From Chloroflexota bacterium (GTDB taxonomy: Bacteria; Chloroflexota; Anaerolineae; Anaerolineales; UBA11858), in NCBI GenBank assembly GCA_003513015.1, contig DOTA01000296.1, positions 1-8,942 of the forward strand: a DNA stretch of 8,942 nucleotides, read 5' to 3'. Both the position numbers and the translations under genes were made by a program. The notes under the pieces were generated by a model, which was not told the origin of the DNA, did not search any database, and worked only from the letters and a program-made list of their open reading frames with translations. This document shows positions 1-6,700 of this stretch, piece after piece (the stretch's first letter is position 1; each line of letters begins with the position of its first letter).

Positions 1-4
1 CCCC

Positions 5-2116
5 CTAAGGCAACACCAGCGCCGGATCGCCAAAAAGCAGAAAAGTTTGCATCACATCGGTCGCGCTGGTGGAGATTGTGGGAACTTGCTGCCAGGCCTG
101 TAGCAACAGATCTCCCAGAAGCGGAATTGGTTCTTGCGAAAGTCCCGTTACCAGAGTCATCCAAAGGAAGCTCTGATCGGTAGCCAGCGTGGGGCTGGTG
201 GGGGCCAGCACAGCCACTGCGCCACCCTGGGGGTTGAAGAGAAAACTCTCGGCCAGCGATTCCTCGGTGGGATGGGTGAACAAACCGGTCAGGCAGGTAA
301 AGTTAAGCACCAGGGGCAGGCGCTCCGCATTTTTTAAGGCCGTGCTATCCGCTGTGGTGAAAAGGCTGTCTTTGCCCCACATATTAACGCTACCGTGCCC
401 AAAATAGGCCGTCACCAGCGTGCCCTTTTCAATCTCAGCACTGATTTGCAAATTGGTGCCTTCCGCACCCGCCTCGGGGGCAATTACCTGGGTTTGAAAA
501 GCCCCAGAGAATTGATCGGCAAAGCGATTGGCATCTTGCGCAAATGTCTGTTCCTGACGATCGGCCACCGCCAAAACTATGCGGTTCCAGGCGGCTCCGC
601 GGCTAACCCGCTCGAAATCCAAGGTTTTTCGCACAAAAACTTCCACTTGCTGCGGGGTGCGGGCAGGCACTCGGCCAATTGCCAGCGCAGGCGAGAGATC
701 ATCACCGAACTGCACCATGCGTACATCGCTGCCGGTTTCTCCGCCAAAGGTGGTCTGCACCAAAAATGTGGGCACGAAGTTCGCCTGTGGGGGGGTTTGG
801 TAGCCGTAATAATCGTAGCTGGTATCGCCAACCAGCAGCACATAGGCTGGCGGCGTTCCCCAATTTTCAACCGCAAAAGCCAGAAAGTTCCGAATGGCTT
901 CGGGTTCGGGCAAGCCGCCGTTGAACTGATCGTAAATTGCTTCAATCGGCAGGCTCAGGGTGCTCAACCCCTGATCGCGCCTGGCTTGCAGCAGTGCATC
1001 CAAGGGGGCGAGCAAATCAGGATGCCCGATGGCAAGATAGGCTGCGCCGGTTTCCAGGCGTAAATCTGGCTCTGTAACGAGGGGTAGAATTTGATCGGGT
1101 TGCAGATATCCATCCGCGGTGACGGAAAGATAGCGCTGATTGGGATTTCCTTCGAAGGTGAGGGATTCCGCTGCTGGGGAGGGGAAACTCAGGCGTGAAA
1201 TTTCTGAGGGATTGCTGATTTCATAGAGGGTCAGAGGCCCCTCAAACCCGGAGAGTTGCACACTCCCTTGGGGAGTACGGAAAATCTCCTGAGATTCCAG
1301 GTGATCCGCTTTTTGGGGATAATCAATCTCCAGCCAATCCAAATCGATGATGTCAAGCGGGGCTTCGATTTCGCCGGTGACCTGGATTTCGACCGTATTA
1401 CTGCCATCTTTTAGCAACCCCGCGGGAATTTCAAGCTCCAGTATTTGCCAGGTTTGCCCATCCCAGGCGGCTTCCCCCAAAACCTGATCGTTGAGTCTCA
1501 AGCGCACATGATGGCTGGGGCTGGTGGGCGCGGTGGTCGCGCCCCAAAGCGCAACTCGCAGCAGGCCGGGATCGCCGCTGAGATTCTCAAGTTTAAATTC
1601 AAGCGCTTGAGCCTGCGGGGCGATTATTTTTTGCCAATGCCAAGTGCTGCCTTGGGTTACTTTTGGCACGTACAGGTGATTTTCTTCCAGGTGCAGGGTG
1701 CGGATGATGTAGCTGTTTGCGGCCTGTTCGGGAGCAGCGATGGCTTGAGCTGTGATGATTTTGGGTTTTTCGCTGTTTTGCCTGAGAACGTAAAAATTTT
1801 TGGGTGTGTACAGGCTGTCAGAGGCTTGTCCGAAGAAAACTAGGCCCGTATTGGAGCCATCGCTTTGCAGTTCGTAAGGTACGGGTTGGCCTTTATGGGT
1901 CAGCGAGAGATTTTGGGTGGTGTTTTCATCCCAGCCCAGGCTGGCGAGGGAGACCCGGTACAGCCCTTCTTGGGTAATTTCGAGTTTGACAGCTTGGGCA
2001 GCAGCCAATATTTCGGGGTCGGGGCTAGTGGGCGTGAGATTCTCTCGGCTTTTGCAACTGGCCAAAACCAGGATGAGCAACAGCGAAAGAATAGTGATGT
2101 GTATAAATTTGTGCAT
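5..2116 (-). CDS. C25 (gingipain/PorU-like) cysteine peptidase, lipoprotein
   Basis: Predicted lipid-anchored extracytoplasmic cysteine peptidase of family C25. The N-terminus is a lipoprotein signal: a hydrophobic core at about residues 5-19 and a lipobox ending L-A-S-C, with Cys21 the expected acylated residue. Residues 43-112 (EGLYRVSLASL, then FFGQASDSLYT) resemble the N-terminal module of PorU-type peptidases. Residues 165-266 look like a galactose-binding-type beta sandwich, ending LDWLEIDYP. The catalytic domain runs from about 358 to the end and has LLVGD (428-431 region), the His motif YFGHGS (His574) and the Cys motif NFTCLTG (Cys608). The 34-residue His-Cys spacing is close to that of gingipains. 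It stops right after the family's terminal FGDPAL motif, so it has no C-terminal extension. It is the last operon gene seen, 21 nt after the stalk protein, and lacks a clear Shine-Dalgarno site, so translation may be coupled. Family call firm; substrate unknown. Confidence 0.9.
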   Translation of the reverse strand: MHKFIHITILSLLLILVLASCKSRENLTPTSPDPEILAAAQAVKLEITQEGLYRVSLASLGWDENTTQNLSLTHKGQPVPYELQSDGSNTGLVFFGQASDSLYTPKNFYVLRQNSEKPKIITAQAIAAPEQAANSYIIRTLHLEENHLYVPKVTQGSTWHWQKIIAPQAQALEFKLENLSGDPGLLRVALWGATTAPTSPSHHVRLRLNDQVLGEAAWDGQTWQILELEIPAGLLKDGSNTVEIQVTGEIEAPLDIIDLDWLEIDYPQKADHLESQEIFRTPQGSVQLSGFEGPLTLYEISNPSEISRLSFPSPAAESLTFEGNPNQRYLSVTADGYLQPDQILPLVTEPDLRLETGAAYLAIGHPDLLAPLDALLQARRDQGLSTLSLPIEAIYDQFNGGLPEPEAIRNFLAFAVENWGTPPAYVLLVGDTSYDYYGYQTPPQANFVPTFLVQTTFGGETGSDVRMVQFGDDLSPALAIGRVPARTPQQVEVFVRKTLDFERVSRGAAWNRIVLAVADRQEQTFAQDANRFADQFSGAFQTQVIAPEAGAEGTNLQISAEIEKGTLVTAYFGHGSVNMWGKDSLFTTADSTALKNAERLPLVLNFTCLTGLFTHPTEESLAESFLFNPQGGAVAVLAPTSPTLATDQSFLWMTLVTGLSQEPIPLLGDLLLQAWQQVPTISTSATDVMQTFLLFGDPALVLP

Positions 2117-2137
2117 AGATTAATAAGCGAGGAGGCC

Positions 2138-3013
2138 TTATGCAGCGTTCCGCTTTTGGAGGTAGATGAAAATTCCTACGGCCAGGGCAGCCCAAATCAG
2201 AACCACCAGGCAGATGGCCCCAATGGTCAACAGAGAACCTGATGTGATCATGCGCCCAAGAGAACTTTGCGCTTCAGGTGTGGGCAAAGGGGTTGGCTCA
2301 AAAGTTGCCGTGATGACGATCACCGAGATCGGGGTAGGGGTGTCAGTTGTGGGGAGCGTCAGTACAATCTCTGGTGGGCTGAAGAGCGTGGGTGAAGGCG
2401 TGATGGTAGGCGAAGGTGTCATCGTAGGTGTTTCAGTAAAAGGTGTGGGCGTTTCTGTGGGTGGTGCAAAAGTAGCGGTATTGGCCGCTCCTTGTGTGCG
2501 AGTTGCCGTCGCGGTCGAAGTTCGGGTGGGGGTGCGGGTAGGGGTACGGGTAGGCGTGCGGGTTAGGGTAGCTGTTACCGGAGTAAGGCTGCCGGTGGGT
2601 GTGTTTGTGGGTGTAGATGTAGGCGTATTCGTGGGCATTCCAATGGTTGCCGAAATAGGATCAGTGTATTCGACATTTTGAGCAGTATCGAAGCTTTGCA
2701 AAACATAATAATAGGTGACCCCCGTGGAAACATTTTCATCTAAAAACTCGTATCGAGCGCCGATCACCCCGCTGCCTTCGGCTGGGATGAAGCCGGAAAT
2801 ATCCTGATAAGGCGGATTGGGTGCAGTGTTGCGGGTCACGATAAAACCGGCATTGTCAATTTCGGTAGCAGTTTCCCATTCGAGAAGGATGGCGTTATTT
2901 TGCACACTGGCGATAAAATAAAGCAGCGTCACCGCGGCACGCCCGCCATTGTAGAGAATGGTCGCGCATAGGGTCACAAAGATCAAAATGGTAAAAAGAC
3001 GCTTTCGAGACAT
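2138..3013 (-). CDS. Surface protein: Fn3-like domain, Thr-Pro stalk, C-terminal membrane anchor
   Basis: No enzymatic function is visible. An N-terminal hydrophobic segment (about residues 6-20, after the basic MSRKR) acts as signal peptide or first anchor. Residues 30-124 form a beta-rich domain with the Fn3-like signature LLEWETATEIDNAGFIV (43-59) and GVTYYYVLQSFD (98-109), as often found in exported bacterial proteins. Residues 126-248 are a low-complexity stalk of TPT, RTPT, TETPT and TPSPT repeats, probably extended and a good target for O-glycosylation. Residues 260-284 are a strong transmembrane helix followed by the short basic tail LQKRNAA. The expected topology is an extracellular domain held away from the membrane by the stalk. 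There is no LPXTG motif. The start overlaps the PqqD-like stop in TAATG, which implies translational coupling. It may be a substrate or scaffold for the neighbouring peptidases; that is inference from context. Confidence 0.85.
   Translation of the reverse strand: MSRKRLFTILIFVTLCATILYNGGRAAVTLLYFIASVQNNAILLEWETATEIDNAGFIVTRNTAPNPPYQDISGFIPAEGSGVIGARYEFLDENVSTGVTYYYVLQSFDTAQNVEYTDPISATIGMPTNTPTSTPTNTPTGSLTPVTATLTRTPTRTPTRTPTRTSTATATRTQGAANTATFAPPTETPTPFTETPTMTPSPTITPSPTLFSPPEIVLTLPTTDTPTPISVIVITATFEPTPLPTPEAQSSLGRMITSGSLLTIGAICLVVLIWAALAVGIFIYLQKRNAA
2524..2571 (-). repeat. 12-bp tandem repeat encoding Arg-Thr-Pro-Thr units
   Basis: Four adjacent 12-bp units (plus-strand consensus GGGTAGGGGTGC, with several mismatches) encode the RTPT part of the stalk. 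The units are similar at the DNA level, unlike the rest of the TPT region, so copy number could change by slippage or recombination without breaking the frame. Confidence 0.6.
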
Positions 3014-3288
3014 TATGCGGTTGTAATGATATTCCGTTTGAGAAGATTGCCAAGAAACCCCAAAGCCTCTGTTTCTACAACCTGGGGTTCGGCCTGATAT
3101 TGCGCACAGATTTCAGCGCAGATTTGCCGCACATCGCGCTGCCCATCGATTAAATCCCAAATTGTTGCGCCTACTTCGTTGAGGACCGTCACTTTGCTTG
3201 CTTCGGGCGTGACCAACACGGCTTCGTTATCAACCACGCGTCCCAGGATATTGGGATTTTTGGTGGGGATGCTATCAAGAGTCAACAT
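3013..3288 (-). CDS. PqqD-like protein (RiPP recognition element fold)
   Basis: This small protein has the usual length and pattern of the PqqD family. The N-terminal half is a beta-rich section (VVDNEAVLVTPEASKVTVLNEVG, residues 18-40, shown here in outline only), followed by the hallmark IWDLIDG (43-49; Trp44, Asp48-Gly49). After that come helices around DVRQICAEICAQY (52-64) and VVETEALGFLGNLLKRNII (70-88), the typical wing of the winged-helix fold. PqqD and related RRE domains bind leader peptides of ribosomally made, modified peptides and present them to modifying enzymes. No modifying enzyme or obvious precursor peptide lies in the window, so the partner is unknown. The gene overlaps the upstream S26B-like gene by 14 nt and has its own good Shine-Dalgarno site. 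Many stand-alone PqqD-like proteins are of unknown role, so the gene should not be read as pyrroloquinoline quinone synthesis. Confidence 0.85.
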   Translation of the reverse strand: MLTLDSIPTKNPNILGRVVDNEAVLVTPEASKVTVLNEVGATIWDLIDGQRDVRQICAEICAQYQAEPQVVETEALGFLGNLLKRNIITTA

Positions 3289-3799
3289 AAGATTTCCTTT
3301 TTGGCATGAAAAACGTTTGGATAATTTTAATCCCTAGGCGGAATGGCAATCGCAGGTAGCGTTGGATCGAGAAAGCTTTCCATTCCAGGTAGCCGAGATT
3401 CGCTAGCAGGAGATTGATGAATTGCCATTCGCGGGTTTGCAAGTCGATGGTTTGATCGCCGCGCCGGAGGCTGAAAACCCGCCCGATTATAACATCCGTT
3501 GTGGCAGGCGGGTCGGGCAACAAGTTGTTATCCCCTTTGGTGAGGCACTTCTTTGGGGATTTCAGGATCAACCGATGGGTCAGGTAATCATCTTGACGTT
3601 GAATGAGAATGATCTCGCCGCGCTTGATTTCCGGCCAGGCAACCTTTTCAACCATCACACCGTCCCCTCGTAAAATCAGCGGCCCCATGCTGTTGCTGAC
3701 CACTTTGAATTGGATGGCTTCTCCGGGGGGAAGATCCGCTTCCAGCATCTCTGCAATGACTTTATGGATGCTGGAAGCGTTGCTTAATGATGGGGTCAT
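3275..3799 (-). CDS. S24/S26-family peptidase, S26B (Ser/His) signal-peptidase-like
   Basis: Predicted serine peptidase related to type I signal peptidases of the archaeal/ER (SipW-like) branch. Box B is SNSMGP, with candidate nucleophile Ser37. Box C is GDGVMVEKV (45-53). A THR motif (His75) sits where bacterial enzymes carry the catalytic Lys, so a Ser/His arrangement is likely. Box E is KGDNN (88-92), followed by Asp96 in LPDPP, and IIGRV (104-108) ends the core. Unlike ordinary leader peptidases it has no N-terminal transmembrane helix. The first 30 residues are polar, while the C-terminal 50 residues (about 125-168) are moderately hydrophobic and basic and might associate with the membrane. 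It begins inside the stop of the large C25 gene (ATGA) and overlaps the PqqD-like gene. The tight pairing with PqqD suggests a peptide-maturation peptidase, for example leader removal; this is inference. Confidence 0.8.
   Translation of the reverse strand: MTPSLSNASSIHKVIAEMLEADLPPGEAIQFKVVSNSMGPLILRGDGVMVEKVAWPEIKRGEIILIQRQDDYLTHRLILKSPKKCLTKGDNNLLPDPPATTDVIIGRVFSLRRGDQTIDLQTREWQFINLLLANLGYLEWKAFSIQRYLRLPFRLGIKIIQTFFMPKRKSYVDS
3295..3300 (-). promoter_or_regulatory. Ribosome binding site of the PqqD-like gene
   Basis: On the minus strand AAAGGA ends 6 nt before the ATG at 3288. It lies inside the end of the S26B-like coding region. It is the clearest Shine-Dalgarno site in the operon and supports independent, efficient translation of the PqqD-like protein and the 14-nt gene overlap. 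Confidence 0.65.
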
Positions 3800-6700
3800 C
3801 GGATTGTTAGCGGCAGGTAGATCATAAAGGCACTTGTGGAAGTTATGATGCTGGCTTGCCGCGCTTCACTGGTGATGGTATCTGAGGTGACGGTGATTGT
3901 GGCGCTATCTGTCAGATTGCCTTGAGACGGGGTCTCAACGGTGACGATCACATCTAGGCTTTCGTTGAGCGCCAGCGATCCAGTGGTGTTAGTGGATAGG
4001 GTTGTGTTCCAATTGTTTCCCGACACCTGGATGTGATACTGATCTGTCGAAAGCCCGGCATTTTGAATGGTTAGCGTGTAGGTCACCTCACTTCCCGGCG
4101 CAACCGTTTGGGCGGCCTCTGATGGGGTTAGCGTGAAATCATAATTGTTTGGTACCCGTGTGGTCAGGGTAGCTTGCTGGCTGTCCTGCGGGCCATCGAC
4201 CGGGGTAACGGTGAGCGTGGCACTATCATTCACAGCTTGAGCGTTGGGCGTATCGACCAGCACATCCACCGTGGTGCTTTCGCCGGGATCAAGCCAAAGT
4301 GTGCTGCTGGTGCTAAGGCTTGTGGGCCAGGTAGCGCCGCTTAAGCTCAGATTGTACTGGTTGCCAAGTAATCCCTGGTTTGTAATAGTAAAGGTGTGCT
4401 TTGCGCTTGCATTGGGAAAAAAATTGACGGATGAATTGGTGGGCGACAGATTAAAAATATAAACCACCGGGATGCTGGTTGTAAGTTGCGCTTCGAAGGT
4501 GTTGGCGCGATTCCCTTGGGATGTGATGGTTACCTGGGCGGTATCTGAAACATTGTATTGATTGGGAGTCACAATCCCCACGGGCATCACCAGATTTGCA
4601 CCCGCAGCCACGGATTGTGTGGTGGTGAAGGGCAGGGTAGTTTCCCAGGCGCTGCTGACCGAGATTTCGTAAGTATCCGTAGTGGTGCCAGTATTTTGAA
4701 TCGTCAAGTTGTGCGTAACGGTGCTTCCGGGGTAATAGGTAGTTTTATTACTCTCGGAGGGAGAGGCAATAAAGTGGAACGGATTGCGGATTTCCAGGGC
4801 TGGATCGCCAAAAACGGTGTACGTATGCAATAGATCGGCGTGAACTCCAACATTGTACAACCAGAGTTTGGCGTTCATGGAGGCGGCACCCAGTCCCCAA
4901 TTTCCCTCGTTCATCAGGGAATCATAGAAGCCTTTGTGGAGGATATCGTGCCCGGATGATACTCCCAACCCCGTGGGCGAGAAGGCCGCAATTGCCCCTG
5001 TATTGCTCTGGCGCACGATTTCTTCAATGAGAGATGTACCGGGGTAGCCGCCCGGCCCGCTCCAAAAGCCGTCCAGACAATCCATCGAGAGCACGACCGG
5101 CAATTTACCCGCGTTTTGTAATCTGGGTAAATCTGTCAGCAAGAAGACCTGCTCGTGCGACCAACGATTGACGCTAGCATGGCCGATGTAATTTATAATC
5201 AAAGCGCCGGGGTCATTCAGTGTATTTACAATTGCGGTATTAACAGCAGGGCACGCGATTCCGGCACTACAGCCATAATCATCTTCATAGATGCGGATTT
5301 CGCTGGCAAAGGGGGCCGGACCGATAAACTGATTGATGACATCATCCGCAGTTGCCGGGAAATTGCCGGCATCATCTGCCTGATCGGCTACGAACACGTG
5401 ATTCTGCTCCCAGGCTTCGGGGGTGTGCGGCGCTTCATACGCGGTTAATTTTGCCCGGTAGGCATCGATTTCGGCGCTGCTATTCACGGGCAGGCGGGCG
5501 ATGAACACATCTGCCAGAGGATCATTGCCGACCACATTTGCCAGCAGATTGGCGCTATCTACTTCACCTTGCCAGGGATCAACCCAAGCTAGGTTGGGTG
5601 GGATATATTGCCCCGTCGGGATATAATAGGTGGGCCGGTAACCAAAGAAATTCCAATGGCCATCCCCCACTAGTAGTGTGTAAGTTGGCGGCGTTTGCCA
5701 TTGATCAAAAGTGTAGGCTAGGAAGTTTTTAATGGCAATCGGGTTGAAAATGCCAAAATTGAATTCGTTGTATAGATCTTGAATATTAATCACTCGGGTA
5801 CTTAATCCGCTTTGCGTGGCGCGGTAATTCGCCAGTTGTTGCGTGGCGGCCACGAAATCTGCGTGAGTGATGTAAACATAATCAACGCCATTTGCCATCG
5901 CCGACCAGGTAGGGGGTGTGTAGTACGAAACCTGCGCTCCAGGAACAGCTTGGGGGTTTCCGTCCATCACCACGGAGAGCGGTGCTGCATTGGTTAGTGA
6001 GATCGTCACCTGCCCGGCACTGACCTCCGGATTGAGTACGCGCACGGGTGTCAGCGGGTTGCTGATATCCAAGACTGCCACATTATTTGTGTCACTAAAA
6101 TTGCTCACCTGATATTTTTGCAGCCCGGTCGTGACATTTGAAAATTCTAAGGCATTATCCGTAGATTGAAAAAAGCGGTTATATTCGATTTCAAACCAAT
6201 CAAAGAAGATTACCGGATAAATCACCTGAGCGTCATTTTTGGCGACGACACTTAAGGTGTTTGTACCTTCATTCAGTGCAATCGTGTCCGTAGTAATTTC
6301 AAAATGATACCGACTTTTGCCAGACCAATAAGTATCATCAATCAAATGCGAGTTGAGGCTTACCTGGGTGTGATGGTCAGCACCAACGTTGAGATTATAC
6401 GAGTCTGATACGAATTCCCCCCGCACAACCATCTCCGGCGCAGTGACCGCGATCGCCGTCAAGTCTGTGGTGAAGTTATAGGTTGTATTCGCCTGGTTCA
6501 TTTTCTTCCAAAACCAGGTATCTTCACTGGTAAACAATGTTGTCTTCCACTCATACGATTGCTCAGCGTGAGCGGTCTCGCGATAATAGGGAACTGGATC
6601 ATTGCTGTTTCCGCTGATATCGCCATTGACGGTTGACATGCGCAGCCCGTTATTGGTACCTACGTATAGCCAATACACATTTTCGAGCGTATATTTTTCC

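Noticed and set aside
577..945. Minus-strand 122-codon open frame in a different register
   Set aside because: It lies wholly inside the C25 lipoprotein gene in another frame. The main frame is uninterrupted, so this is not a frameshift remnant.
395..1063. Plus-strand 222-codon open frame
   Set aside because: It is antisense to the catalytic domain of the lipoprotein C25 peptidase, where His574 and the LLVGD motif are encoded. The translation has no recognisable family or composition of a real protein.
2126..2141. Plus-strand AGGAGG followed by an ATG at 2139
   Set aside because: The frame closes after nine codons, so there is no supportable gene.
2138..2240. LPXTG-type sortase signal at the end of the stalk protein
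   Set aside because: The C-terminus has a transmembrane helix and basic tail but no LPXTG or similar motif before it.
2524..2571. CRISPR-like or other intergenic repeat array
   Set aside because: The repeats are short, gapless and in frame inside a coding region, matching the RTPT protein repeats.
2166..2681. Plus-strand 171-codon open frame with a strong GGAGGTAG site just before its ATG
   Set aside because: It is antisense to the Thr-Pro stalk. The Val/Gly-rich translation is just the reverse reading of TPT codons, and the real frame has a clear signal, domain and anchor.
3013..3288. True PQQ biosynthesis gene pqqD
   Set aside because: No pqqA, pqqB, pqqC or pqqE gene is near it, and PqqD-like domains occur in many other peptide-related settings.
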